Shown here: piece by piece, positions 34,554 to 43,433 of the stretch | Layout of the letters: every line of letters starts with the position of its first letter | Position numbering within the stretch: the stretch's first letter is position 1 | From: Ruminococcaceae bacterium YAD3003 | GTDB lineage: Bacteria; Bacillota; Clostridia; Saccharofermentanales; Saccharofermentanaceae | Reading direction: 5' to 3' | NCBI GenBank assembly: GCA_900107185.1 | Contig: FNPA01000008.1 | Location: forward strand, 1-64,000 | DNA length: 64,000 nt | Position numbers and translations under genes: made by a program | Notes under the pieces: model-generated | Seen by the model: only the letters and a program-made list of their open reading frames with translations | Database searches by the model: none | What the model was told of the DNA's origin: nothing

Positions 34554-35704
34554 GACCTATTCCTCCTGCCCGCATTAACAAGCATGAAATAGTCTTTTAT
34601 GCCGCCAAATCCGTGTCTAGAATAATCTACAGAGAAACCGGCCAGAGTATTGCCTGATGTGTAGATCTTGTTGGTAACCATACTCTTTTGCGATAACGCC
34701 GCCAGAATAAACTTTCCGAGGAAAGTATCATTCTTATCATTGTTCCCGCTTAACTTATATTCTCCAGCGTAAGCGGAAACATCAAAATCAGGAATGTCAT
34801 AACCTGAGAGTTCTCTGGCGAAATCTTTCCAATCAGAAGATGCGTCCTGCTGCCTTTTGGTTAATATGGACATTATCTTTTCTTCATATGCTTTTATGGC
34901 ATCCTCATCATATGTTTCAGTCTCGAAAACGCCGACATCACCTCTCAAATATTTCATTGCATAGATCATCTGGCAGAATGCCATTCTGTAATCAGAAGGA
35001 TTATCTTTTAGGCATTCCCTGTAATTGTCCCATGCAGGCAGATATTTGTATTTGATGAAACTGTAGTCAGGAAGATGACCCGCATGGCCATGTCCTAAAT
35101 TAAGTATCGAATATTCACTCGCATTAAAAACAGTACTGTTATATTTAGCATTCTCAATATCGTCTTCAGCACCGGGACTGTGTTTAAACGAAATCTTCCT
35201 TGCAGTCCCGTCAAACATAATCTCATAGAAACTGTCATCTGTATTATTGATTGCCAATGAAGGTGTGCCGGCAAATCTCTGATGTGCCCATGTATCTGCG
35301 AGAACGTGCATAGCTATTCCCGTATGCTGCAGACTCTTACCTTTGGCCAGTTCAACTGTATCTTTAACCAGATCTCCGTTAGGACCGCATATTAATCTGT
35401 ATTTATTCCTGTATGTCTTTGTTGTTCTGGGAATATCTGCATACAGGTCTTTGGGCAGGAAATGAAAAGACGACCATATTCTGGTGATATCCTGAAGGTT
35501 AACTACATCTGTTCTCATATCAAGGAGTTCAGCCTGAGTCTGGCTGGTAGCTGCATGTACAGAAGCAGAAATAGTTTTAAGAAAAGTTTTCGTACAGCAA
35601 TCAACGAATTGATCACTATAGCAGATTACCAGCGCCTCTTCGTGAGAGTAGCCTGCCAGATATGCTGCGCAATAAGTTGCATAGTAATGGAAATCAGCCT
35701 GCAA
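34550..35704 (-). CDS. DUF6765 family protein, phospholipase C-like His/Asp pattern
   Basis: 384 residues. It begins MQADFHYYATYCAAYLAGYSHEEA, the typical DUF6765 start, and contains GIAMHVLADTWAHQRFAG, a His-x3-Asp-x3-His pattern resembling the metal-binding helix of zinc-dependent phospholipase C and related proteins. No signal peptide, so any activity would be intracellular. The first codon is TTG at 35704, two bases after the stop of the upstream gene (TAG TT TTG), with GTGAGGG upstream. Operon with genes on either side. Activity is inference. Confidence 0.8.
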   Translation of the reverse strand: MQADFHYYATYCAAYLAGYSHEEALVICYSDQFVDCCTKTFLKTISASVHAATSQTQAELLDMRTDVVNLQDITRIWSSFHFLPKDLYADIPRTTKTYRNKYRLICGPNGDLVKDTVELAKGKSLQHTGIAMHVLADTWAHQRFAGTPSLAINNTDDSFYEIMFDGTARKISFKHSPGAEDDIENAKYNSTVFNASEYSILNLGHGHAGHLPDYSFIKYKYLPAWDNYRECLKDNPSDYRMAFCQMIYAMKYLRGDVGVFETETYDEDAIKAYEEKIMSILTKRQQDASSDWKDFARELSGYDIPDFDVSAYAGEYKLSGNNDKNDTFLGKFILAALSQKSMVTNKIYTSGNTLAGFSVDYSRHGFGGIKDYFMLVNAGRRNRS

Positions 35705-35705
35705 A

Positions 35706-36218
35706 CTACATAGCCCTCACTTTTCTTGATTTATAGCGCCTTGCACCTATAGCAGCAATAAATGCTTCAATCAGAATTAAGAAAGATGAGAGCTCCATGA
35801 AAAGGGTGATGTATTCATCCACAAATGTATCATTCAGCATCATCAAATCTTCAATTTCCAACCACAGTGAGACAACACCAAAAAGGATCAACCATACGTT
35901 AAGAACGAGATACCCGCTCTTAACCCTTTTGCCAAGGCCTTCTGAACGAAGGCATAAACCAACGATCAATCTTATGATTACGTCACCCAACAGGACTACC
36001 ACTAAAATAACGTAGAAAATAATTAAAAACAGCTCATCGGTCTCCCCGAGTTCTTCCTCATCAACAATCGGAACACCCAAGATCAAATAAGCAGCTATCT
36101 TAACGATTGTCCAGAAAGCAAATACCATTACGCCCGTTCCCAATATAACGAGCGTTTTTGAGTTTCTCCTGAACTTTATTGTTTCAGGATCATTTTGAAG
36201 GATTTCTTTAGCTTCCAA
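35706..36218 (-). CDS. Four-helix membrane protein, function unknown
   Basis: 170 residues; a short soluble start (MEAKEILQNDPETIKFRRNSK) and four hydrophobic segments (about 27-48, 66-90, 102-122, 134-160), ending in a basic tail (RRYKSRKVRAM). The start is TTG at 36218 preceded by GGGAG; no ATG serves better. It leads directly into the DUF6765 gene. Confidence 0.75.
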   Translation of the reverse strand: MEAKEILQNDPETIKFRRNSKTLVILGTGVMVFAFWTIVKIAAYLILGVPIVDEEELGETDELFLIIFYVILVVVLLGDVIIRLIVGLCLRSEGLGKRVKSGYLVLNVWLILFGVVSLWLEIEDLMMLNDTFVDEYITLFMELSSFLILIEAFIAAIGARRYKSRKVRAM

Positions 36219-36283
36219 GTAGTACTCCCAAAATAATAACCACGTTATTATACTTCAACAGGACTATCGCAGTTTAACAGAGT

Positions 36284-36724
36284 TCACTTTTTATTTTCTT
36301 CGATAATCAGCGATGCGCCACAAAAAGAGCAGACCTTCTCGTTCTCTGCTCTGGCAGAACCGCAATTCGGACAATTCGTATAGTAATTGTGCTTCAGGAA
36401 TTCAGCTTTCTCATCGAGCACTTTTTGGATTTCTCTATTTTTATGAACCAGATCCTGATTTGCTTTATCTTCAACTTGTAAATGCACTTTCTTCATATAT
36501 ATCTGACCAATGACAATATATGCTATAAAGAGAACCATAAAAATGCATGGCGTTAAATAAATCAGGTAATCCAGAAAGGTGAATAATCCGCCTTCGATGC
36601 CGGAGTTCTCGATAACGGGAACAACTAATTCATAGTAAGCATTAGTAACAAACAGGATTATGTTAATTACTATTCCTGCTATTCCTATAGGAAGCGAATA
36701 CTTGAAGAACTTCACCAGCTTCAT
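36284..36724 (-). CDS. Two-helix membrane protein with C-terminal zinc ribbon
   Basis: 146 residues: a membrane segment (~10-35), a second (~52-72), a coiled-coil-like linker (KANQDLVHKNREIQKVLDEK), and a C-terminal zinc ribbon CPNCGSARAENEKVCSFCG with two CxxC pairs. It overlaps the upstream gene by 4 bases (ATGA) and is clearly coupled to it; both end in the same kind of ribbon after YYTNCPNC / YYNFCPNC. Function unknown. Confidence 0.82.
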   Translation of the reverse strand: MKLVKFFKYSLPIGIAGIVINIILFVTNAYYELVVPVIENSGIEGGLFTFLDYLIYLTPCIFMVLFIAYIVIGQIYMKKVHLQVEDKANQDLVHKNREIQKVLDEKAEFLKHNYYTNCPNCGSARAENEKVCSFCGASLIIEENKK

Positions 36725-37743
36725 TCCTTATTTTCCTTCCCTACACCGGAAGTTATGCGGTGAACAGCACCCGGTTCGCCGGTATCAAATGATTTTACTT
36801 CCAATGAAGATCCGCAACTCGAACAGGATCTGAGTGCATGAGAAGCAACAGCTCCGCAATTAGGACAGAAATTGTAATACCATTTTTTGCTCAATTGAGA
36901 AGTAATATAGCTCTCTGTCTTCGATCTCTCTTTAGCAGAAGTGTTGTCATTAACAATTCTTTCAGCACACTTATAGAGAATACGGTCTCTTACCTTAGAA
37001 ATAATCATGGTTGCTATGGAACAAAGCAGCGTAAGAATCGCAGGCAGATAGAACACTAAATCATCTATGAACTCAAACGCCATATCAGTCATTATCATGT
37101 TCTCAAAATAAGGAATAACGGTCTCATAGAAAAAGAATGTGCTCAAGCCAAAGACTATTCCAAAGAACAGCCAGACACGTAAATTCATCCAAAGTATCTT
37201 TGGAGTCCTTGTCATTGTCTCTTTAACCTTTATGGCATTTTCAGTTCCGAAATCCGGATCATAAAAAGAGATTTGGTACTCGTAGTTATATTTGCCTACC
37301 CAGGAACGCTTATCGCTCTTTTTATAGGCCAATGTGCTGCCATTCCAAACTCTGCCGGTAACATAAGGATTTGGTGCCTTAATCCTTTTCAATTTCTTCA
37401 AATCAGCAGTACGTTCAAAATCTCTTAAGCTGAAATAAAAAAGGAAACCACTTAATACAAACATACCCAGATTTACCAGATTTAATCCGGGAACAGCTCC
37501 TTCTGCTATAGCTGAAAGAAAATAAAAAATCAGGACAACAGCGCCCAACAGAAGATAGGTAATCAAGAGTACGCCATCGTCTCCACCGCCGGATGAACCA
37601 CCGCCATAACGGCCTCCACTATAATGACTACCTCCACTATAATGACCGCCGCCACTAAAATGGCTTCCACCACCGCGGAATCCGCCTCCACTGTGATGTC
37701 CGCCGGAATGGAAACCCCCGCCATGAAATCCGCCTCTTGCCAT
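36721..37743 (-). CDS. Membrane protein with Gly/His-rich N-terminus and C-terminal zinc ribbon
   Basis: 340 residues. Residues 4-52 are an almost pure Gly/His/Ser/Tyr repeat (units such as GGGFHSGGHHSGGG and HYSGGSHYSGG). Two membrane segments follow (~57-105), then a soluble domain (~115-180: PYVTGRVWNGSTLAYKKSDKR), a second pair of membrane segments, and the zinc ribbon CPNCGAVASHALRSCSSCG (~305-323). The N-terminal repeat has ~8 histidines and could bind metal or stick to a surface. AGGGGG lies before the ATG. Followed by the overlapping zinc-ribbon gene. Confidence 0.82.
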   Translation of the reverse strand: MARGGFHGGGFHSGGHHSGGGFRGGGSHFSGGGHYSGGSHYSGGRYGGGSSGGGDDGVLLITYLLLGAVVLIFYFLSAIAEGAVPGLNLVNLGMFVLSGFLFYFSLRDFERTADLKKLKRIKAPNPYVTGRVWNGSTLAYKKSDKRSWVGKYNYEYQISFYDPDFGTENAIKVKETMTRTPKILWMNLRVWLFFGIVFGLSTFFFYETVIPYFENMIMTDMAFEFIDDLVFYLPAILTLLCSIATMIISKVRDRILYKCAERIVNDNTSAKERSKTESYITSQLSKKWYYNFCPNCGAVASHALRSCSSCGSSLEVKSFDTGEPGAVHRITSGVGKENKE

Positions 37744-37771
37744 CTCTTATCCCCCTCCAAACAAAAACAGT

Positions 37772-39514
37772 TTACTGGTTTAGAGGTTTAAAAGGACTTC
37801 CTCCAAGAGGAGTGCCAAAAGGTGACGGAACATCATTATTCGTCGTATTCAAAGGCTTAAACGGGCTCGGATTAGAACCTCCAAGAGGAGATTTTTCTTC
37901 AGACTCCTTCGGAGCAACATTCTTCTTAAACGGACTGTGGCTTGGTTCATGTTGTGAGGCCGACCCGTTGTTTGATGAATTAATCGGGTAGAAATGGTTA
38001 GAACTACCGGATCTCTGAGGTAAGGTTTCTCCGGAAGAACCGGAATTATCAGATAAATAAGACCCCAGTTTTCCTGACCCGCCTCCGAGTGATCCACCGC
38101 CAAGGGTTTCGCCTCCGAGGGAGCCTCCAAGAGATTCTCCAAATGAACCACCGCCGAGAGAACCACCACCAAGTGATCCTCCAAGCGCTCCTCCTCCGAG
38201 CGTTTCGCCACTTCCGGAGTCAGATAATCCCAAACCCAAATGACTGGAACCTGATTTTCCGCCTTGTAATCCCGCATCTGCTTTTGACAATCCGAAATTC
38301 TTAAACGGATTGTCCATCTCCTTACGCGGTTCATTAGCAGTTTTTTCAGAAGCGATAGATTTAAACGGTGTTGAATCACTCTTCTCTTCTGCTGGCTTTG
38401 CCATTCCCAAAGGCTTAAACGGACTGGGTTCACCGGCTTCCTTAGGAGACTCACTAACAGGGTTAGCTGCTGCCAAAGGCTTAAACGGACTAGCATCAAC
38501 AGTCTCTTTGGGTACTTCTATTGTTTCCTTTTCGGCAACTAAAGGCTTAAAAGGATTTACTTCCGCCGGTTCCTTAGGTGCTTCTTCAACTGCATTTACA
38601 GTATTCAAAGGCTTAAAGGCATTTACTTCGACACTTTCCTTAGGTTTCTCTTCTGTATTCACAGAACTAAATGTTTTGAATGCCGGAGTTTCTTCAGCTG
38701 CCTTGGGTGTTTCATCTGCCTTAATCGAGGTGAAAGTTACAGGCGACTTACTGACAGTATTAACCTCAGGCAACTTTTCTGCAGGTGCCTCCTTCTTCTC
38801 CTCAACAGTTTCTACTGAAGTAAAAGGCTTAAACGGATTAATATCCGATGCATCGAAAGCGAACTCGTCAGCTTCATCCGTTGACTCCAATGCTCTGAGA
38901 TCCTTCTCATCGTTAAGATCCAACTGGTTGATCTTGCGGTCGCGATAGTAATACTCCATGTCTCTGTCAGAAATCTCACGGATTACTTTGCATGGATTTC
39001 CGGCAGCAACAGAATTAGCAGGGATATCCTTTACAACTACGCTGCCTGCACCGATAACACTGTTCTCGCCGATAGTTACACCCGGACAGATAGTAACGCT
39101 GTTTCCGATCCAGACATTATCCTTGATAGTTACAGGGTCCGTATACATGTATTCACGCATATCAGGACGGATAGGATGACCGACAGTTGCGATAGTTACA
39201 GCAGCACCAAAGAGAACGTTCTTACCGACAGTAATAATGCCGTCATCGATAAATGTGCAGTTGAAATTAATAAAGGTTCCCTCACCGAGAATGATATGTT
39301 TTCCATAACAAAAGTAGAACGGAGGCTCGATACATACACTTCCGCTGTTTTCATGAAGCATATCTCTTTGAATTCTCTTGCGCTCTTCAATGTTATCGGG
39401 AGTCGTGTTATTAAAAGAGATCATTTTGCGTCTCGCATCATCACGCTCTTGAGGCAATCCTTCACACATATCAGTAAACAACTTACCTGATGCTATTCTT
39501 TCGTGCATATTCAT
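37772..39514 (-). CDS. Maltose-type O-acetyltransferase domain with long PFKPL-repeat and Gly/Ser-rich tail
   Basis: 580 residues. Residues 1-~185 are a complete sugar O-acetyltransferase of the Mac/left-handed beta-helix type: MHERIASGKLFTDMCEGLPQER, VCIEPPFYFCYGKHI, FINFNCTFIDDG, catalytic His in VGHPIRP, then WIGNSVTICPGVTIG, IGAGSVVVKDIPANSVAAGNP. A normal enzyme would end there. The remaining ~395 residues are low complexity: about a dozen motifs of the type PFKPL (Phe at 228, 279, 300, 322, 344, 366, 384, 404, 529, 552, 575), mostly ~22 residues apart in an acidic Pro/Glu/Ser-rich setting, interrupted at ~425-485 by a GGSLGG repeat. The very C-terminus is SPFKPLNQ. GGAG lies 10 bases before the ATG at 39514. 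Confidence 0.9.
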   Translation of the reverse strand: MNMHERIASGKLFTDMCEGLPQERDDARRKMISFNNTTPDNIEERKRIQRDMLHENSGSVCIEPPFYFCYGKHIILGEGTFINFNCTFIDDGIITVGKNVLFGAAVTIATVGHPIRPDMREYMYTDPVTIKDNVWIGNSVTICPGVTIGENSVIGAGSVVVKDIPANSVAAGNPCKVIREISDRDMEYYYRDRKINQLDLNDEKDLRALESTDEADEFAFDASDINPFKPFTSVETVEEKKEAPAEKLPEVNTVSKSPVTFTSIKADETPKAAEETPAFKTFSSVNTEEKPKESVEVNAFKPLNTVNAVEEAPKEPAEVNPFKPLVAEKETIEVPKETVDASPFKPLAAANPVSESPKEAGEPSPFKPLGMAKPAEEKSDSTPFKSIASEKTANEPRKEMDNPFKNFGLSKADAGLQGGKSGSSHLGLGLSDSGSGETLGGGALGGSLGGGSLGGGSFGESLGGSLGGETLGGGSLGGGSGKLGSYLSDNSGSSGETLPQRSGSSNHFYPINSSNNGSASQHEPSHSPFKKNVAPKESEEKSPLGGSNPSPFKPLNTTNNDVPSPFGTPLGGSPFKPLNQ

Positions 39515-39622
39515 AGACTTCGTTCTCCAACTATCAGTAATTATCTATTGTTTCAAAAATCTTTGTGCCTATTTTTACAGTATATCCTTAATATAAAAAA
39601 ATAACGATATTTCAGAAAAATA

Positions 39623-40528
39623 TTATGTCTCCAATCCAAGTTTTTGGTCATCCCTGCTGATAAATGCCAGACAATCACGCCTTACATCAGCGATCAGTCT
39701 ATAAATAGCTTTATCTGATTCGTCAATCTTATGATTGATCTCAGCTTCCTGCTGATGCGTTTGTCTGATACAGGCATCTAACAGTTTTGCAGATTTATAA
39801 CGCGGGTAAAATACGATGAAATTGAATGCACCAAAAATGATCGTCGGTATAGAAATCAATACTGCAAGCAAAATATTTGAGCTGATAACATCACTGTCTG
39901 CAGCAAATACAGACCAAAGAATAAGAAAAATAATAAGAAACAAAAAGAAACCCGTTACAAAGTTCATCAAGATAAAGGGATATACAGGGTCACGAGCAAC
40001 ACCGTTTTTACCAATGAAATTGCAAGCTTCACGTTGTCCCAGTTCTGCATTCAGTTTACTCTCTATTCTCTTTTTCTCGTTCAGGAGTTCCTTGTGCGAG
40101 TGATGCATATCACTTAATTTCTTCATTACAGAATAGAGTCTCGTGAGCTCATTAAAGTAATCTTTGTCCTGATCCAGACAATTGTCATTAACTTTATTTA
40201 CGAGTTCGGTCTTATAATTGAAATTCTCATAGCCGTCTGATCTCAACATAGACTGCGTGTCAGAGAAACGGGCTGCACCCAACATAATGCCCCTCAGAGC
40301 CCTGAAATCATGCGGATCCTTTTTCAGAATGAACTGAAAAGCCTCAATAGCAGACGAGAACTCTCCCGAACTGAGATATTTTTCAGACAACTCGTGCATG
40401 TTGTCTTCTCTAAAATATTCATAATCAAATGTCCTGCCGCAAAACGAACAGTGATACAACTGCTTATTAACATCAACATCCAGATTACCGCCACAAGAAG
40501 GACACTTATGGGATCTAACCTCGCTCAT
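39623..40528 (-). CDS. Zinc-ribbon / helical-repeat / two-helix membrane protein (paralogue A)
   Basis: 301 residues: a zinc ribbon (CPSCGGNLDVDVNKQLYHCSFCG), a tetratricopeptide-like pair ending in the family signature ILKKDPHDFRALRGIMLGAA, a coiled coil, two membrane segments (~185-210 and ~222-242), and a second coiled coil to the end. I chose the ATG at 40528 (GGGAGAG upstream) over an upstream GTG. The same domain order occurs twice in tandem in the protein at 46405-48204 and, more divergent, at 43434-45293. No catalytic motif. Confidence 0.82.
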   Translation of the reverse strand: MSEVRSHKCPSCGGNLDVDVNKQLYHCSFCGRTFDYEYFREDNMHELSEKYLSSGEFSSAIEAFQFILKKDPHDFRALRGIMLGAARFSDTQSMLRSDGYENFNYKTELVNKVNDNCLDQDKDYFNELTRLYSVMKKLSDMHHSHKELLNEKKRIESKLNAELGQREACNFIGKNGVARDPVYPFILMNFVTGFFLFLIIFLILWSVFAADSDVISSNILLAVLISIPTIIFGAFNFIVFYPRYKSAKLLDACIRQTHQQEAEINHKIDESDKAIYRLIADVRRDCLAFISRDDQKLGLET

Positions 40529-40741
40529 AATCTCTCCCACCGCAATTGCTTATTCCATCAACTACATTAATATCCCCAAACGCCAACAAAATCCGTTCTT
40601 CTTCCCCAAGGGCAAAAGAACAAATATAAAATAATTATAACATTTATTTTCAATAGTATTTATACTGTATATGATAACCGGAACAGGATTTAGTGGGTTA
40701 TTATAAGCCTAAAGGGATAGATTGAGAGGAGTAACGGTCGT

Positions 40742-41059
40742 ATGAAAAAGGTTTTGTCGTTAGTGTTAATCTGCGTGCTTATGCTTGGTATTGTTGCTTG
40801 TGGCAAGGATAAGAGAACGCTAAAATATATCTCCCCTACAGGCAAACACACTATTTACGTCGAATACGATTCCGACAGCCGTCCGAGCGTTAAGTACAGG
40901 GGTGAAGAGATTTGGTCAGCTACAGGCAGCGGCTATCCGGAAGAAGTAACATACGACGTTACATGGATCGATAACGACACCGTCAAGCTCTATTACAGCA
41001 AAGACGGCAAGTCTTCCGATGAGATCGTGTTATATCTCGGCAATCTTGAATCCGAATGA
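40742..41059 (+). CDS. Small lipoprotein
   Basis: 105 residues. A typical lipoprotein signal peptide ends in the lipobox IVACG, with Cys20 as the predicted lipidated residue. The mature part is a small beta-rich domain (RTLKYISPTGKHTIYVEYDSDS, VTYDVTWIDNDTVKLYY), a form I associate with DUF5412-like proteins but cannot name. It overlaps the dus gene by 4 bases (ATGA), so the two share one transcript. AGGAG is ~10 bases before the ATG. Confidence 0.85.
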   Translation: MKKVLSLVLICVLMLGIVACGKDKRTLKYISPTGKHTIYVEYDSDSRPSVKYRGEEIWSATGSGYPEEVTYDVTWIDNDTVKLYYSKDGKSSDEIVLYLGNLESE

Positions 41060-42000
41060 TCATGAAGATTTATTTTGCCCCGCTCGAAGGCATTACAGGT
41101 TATATATTCCGCAATGCTTACAATGATATCTATGGTCATGTAGATAAGTGTTTTGCACCATTTATATCTCCTTCCGAGAAGTGTCCGGTCACGCCTCGTG
41201 AGAGAAAGGATCTGGAGCCTGAAAACAACAGTGGAATGCATCTTGTCCCCCAGATTCTTACATGCAAATCAAATCATTTTATCGAAGGCGCGAAAGAGCT
41301 TTGTGCGATGGGTTACAAGGAAGTTAATCTGAACCTCGGCTGCCCTTCAGGAACCGTCTGCGCCAAAGGCAAAGGTGCAGGATTTTTACCTGAGACACTT
41401 GAACTCCAAAGATTTCTGGATGACATCTATTCTTATTCAGAATCCGATGGCATGAAGATATCGATCAAGACAAGACTCGGGTATTTCAATCCGGACGAGT
41501 TCTATGACCTCATAGATATCTTTAACGCCTTCCCTGTCAGCGAGTTGATCGTACACCCCAGAATAAGGTCCGACTTCTATAGAGGTGAACCCAGAAAAGA
41601 ATATTTCGCCTATGCCCTGGAACACTCAAAACACCCTATCGTGTATAACGGAAATATCTTTACCTGCAAAGACTACGAAGATTATTCTAAATCATTTGGA
41701 TGTACACTTGATCCCATAATGCTGGGCCGCGGTTTAATATCAGATCCTTCTCTGGCAGGTAAGCTCAAAGGCGCTGAGTCAGAAACCGACTTCGTAAAAT
41801 TCAGGAATTTACATGACACTATTTACCACGGGTATCAGAAAGTCATGTCACCCGACATCAATGTTCTCTACAAAATGAGAGAGTTGTGGTCTTATTGGCA
41901 ATCACTTTTTGATGGTAAAGAAAAAGATATCAAGAAACTTCTAAAGGCGAAAAAGTATTCAGAATACGAGGAGATCGTATATCGCATTCTGCAGACATAA
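41056..42000 (+). CDS. dus: tRNA-dihydrouridine synthase
   Basis: 314 residues, FMN-dependent Dus enzyme. It has the N-terminal YFAPLEGITGYIFRNAY, the FMN/tRNA-binding NLNLGCPSGTVCAKGKGAGFL with the catalytic cysteine, KTRLG, ELIVHPRIRSDFYRGEP and IMLGRGLISDP. It reduces uridines in tRNA D-loops. The sequence is a little divergent from DusB (EKCPVTPRERKDLEPENN in place of the usual loop), as in the shorter clostridial forms. Two ATGs, at 41056 and 41062, can both serve as starts. Confidence 0.94.
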   Translation: MIMKIYFAPLEGITGYIFRNAYNDIYGHVDKCFAPFISPSEKCPVTPRERKDLEPENNSGMHLVPQILTCKSNHFIEGAKELCAMGYKEVNLNLGCPSGTVCAKGKGAGFLPETLELQRFLDDIYSYSESDGMKISIKTRLGYFNPDEFYDLIDIFNAFPVSELIVHPRIRSDFYRGEPRKEYFAYALEHSKHPIVYNGNIFTCKDYEDYSKSFGCTLDPIMLGRGLISDPSLAGKLKGAESETDFVKFRNLHDTIYHGYQKVMSPDINVLYKMRELWSYWQSLFDGKEKDIKKLLKAKKYSEYEEIVYRILQT

Positions 42001-42011
42001 ACAGCTCAGGG

Positions 42012-42509
42012 TTATCTCTCAATGGCCATTTCGATAATGTTCCACGGCTCTGCATTTACGGTCTCTTTATCTGCAAATCCCGCCTTAATGTAACATTTGT
42101 GAGCCTGTTCATTATTCTCAAAAACACCAATTGTTATCTTGTCTACGCCTAAAATATCGAAAGCATATTTCATCCCTAAACGGAGCATCTCCGTTCCGTA
42201 GCCTTTGCCTCTCATCGAATCATCGACAATGACCCAGCCAAAACGAAGGAGTTTATTGTTGCCGTTAAGATATCTCATGATGAAATGACCTACAATGTGA
42301 TCCTCCTCATTGAAAGCAACCCACGGGTAGAAATTATCCTCTTCCACACAATCACCGTTATTCAGACGATACTTATCGTCAATAGTTTTCGCCGATATAG
42401 GAAACTCTCCAAAGTGTTCTCCTCCCCATTTAAGAAAAACATCTTTATCCTGTATCCACTTCTCAATAATTTCAGAATCGCAACTCTTATAAGGCCTTAA
42501 TCTCAACAT
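42012..42509 (-). CDS. GNAT-family N-acetyltransferase
   Basis: 165 residues with the GNAT acetyl-CoA loop VIVDDSMRGKGYGTEMLRLGMKYAF (Q/R-x-x-G-x-G/A form) and the following KITIGVFENNEQAHKCYIKAGF. The RimJ/RimL-like shape suggests acetylation of a protein N-terminus or small amine; the substrate is unknown. Convergent with dus, 11 bp apart. GGAG lies 10 bases upstream of the ATG. Confidence 0.9.
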   Translation of the reverse strand: MLRLRPYKSCDSEIIEKWIQDKDVFLKWGGEHFGEFPISAKTIDDKYRLNNGDCVEEDNFYPWVAFNEEDHIVGHFIMRYLNGNNKLLRFGWVIVDDSMRGKGYGTEMLRLGMKYAFDILGVDKITIGVFENNEQAHKCYIKAGFADKETVNAEPWNIIEMAIER

Positions 42510-42721
42510 ATCCGATACACTCCATCACTAATCCATTAAGCAAAATAACTTTTGAGCCATTATATCACTCACATATAACAAAAGAACCGTATCCGCCACC
42601 TCCGACTAGGCTTTAATGTCAGTCAACACTACCGAAGATAAAATAAAATTAACAATCTATTTTATTAACCACATGTTTCCGTTATCATATATTTATGAGA
42701 TAAGGAATAGGAGATATAGAA

Positions 42722-43390
42722 ATGGATATTATCGTTGCCGAGAATTTAAAAAGATTGAGAGAAAAGCACTCACTCACCCAGGAAGCACTGGCAGAGGCAT
42801 GGGGTGTTCCTGAACTTGCAATATACAAATGGGAAGCAGGCCGGCTTCCCGTTGAATACAAGATGTTGGTAAGAATCGCGGATTTTTATGATGTCACTGT
42901 TGATTCATTGTTCATAGATGAGTCTGGCGAAAACCGTAAACCTTCTAAATCTGATAAGGTATCGTTTACATGTAAAGTATGCGGCGGAGACCTGGTTTAT
43001 GACTATGTCGCTGCAACCTGCAAGTGTGCAAACTGCGGAAACAAGTGGTCCATTGCAGAGTTGTATCCTAAGTATGCCCGTGTAATCGCAACCATTAACA
43101 AAGCCAGCAGGATCCTAAACAGCAATTCTGTTCTGGCATCCGCGGATGAAGCAAAGCTTCTTTTTAAGCAAGCCATGAATGAGTGCAGCAAAATCGAAGA
43201 TGTTATTTCATCTGAGATTATTAAGATCTGTAATGATGGGATGGCTGAAGCTGAGAAGCTCGAGACCTACTGCAGAGGCAAGTATTTCTTTGATAATAGA
43301 TCCTACAAGAGCGCTCTCAAAGAACTGGAAAAGGTCAGCGGCTACAGAGATGCCGATGAAATGATCAGGCGTTGTAAGAGACAACCTTAA
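42722..43390 (+). CDS. XRE-type HTH regulator fused to a zinc ribbon
   Basis: 222 residues. An N-terminal helix-turn-helix (MDIIVAENLKRLREKHSLTQEALAEAWGVPELAIYKWEAGRLPVEYKMLVRIADFYDVTVDSLF), then a zinc ribbon at ~80-110 (CKVCGGDLVYDYVAATCKCANCG), then helical repeats of a SEL1/TPR-like character (YFDNRSYKSALKELEKVSGYRDADEMIRRC). AGGAG is well placed before the ATG at 42722. It lies 43 bp before the two-ribbon membrane protein on the same strand, and could regulate that cluster (inference). Confidence 0.85.
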   Translation: MDIIVAENLKRLREKHSLTQEALAEAWGVPELAIYKWEAGRLPVEYKMLVRIADFYDVTVDSLFIDESGENRKPSKSDKVSFTCKVCGGDLVYDYVAATCKCANCGNKWSIAELYPKYARVIATINKASRILNSNSVLASADEAKLLFKQAMNECSKIEDVISSEIIKICNDGMAEAEKLETYCRGKYFFDNRSYKSALKELEKVSGYRDADEMIRRCKRQP

Positions 43391-43433
43391 CGCAGAACCC
43401 GGCTATACTCTGTTCCTGTAAAGGTGATTTCAC

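Noticed and set aside
37563-37760. CRISPR-like or tandem DNA repeat
   Set aside because: The repetition is that of Gly/His codons in a protein; unit lengths vary and there are no spacers. I found no CRISPR array in the window.
38310-38948. Plus-strand frame with KGLNGL repeats
   Set aside because: It is the antisense reading of the PFKPL repeats; the minus strand has the acetyltransferase domain, ribosome binding site and start.
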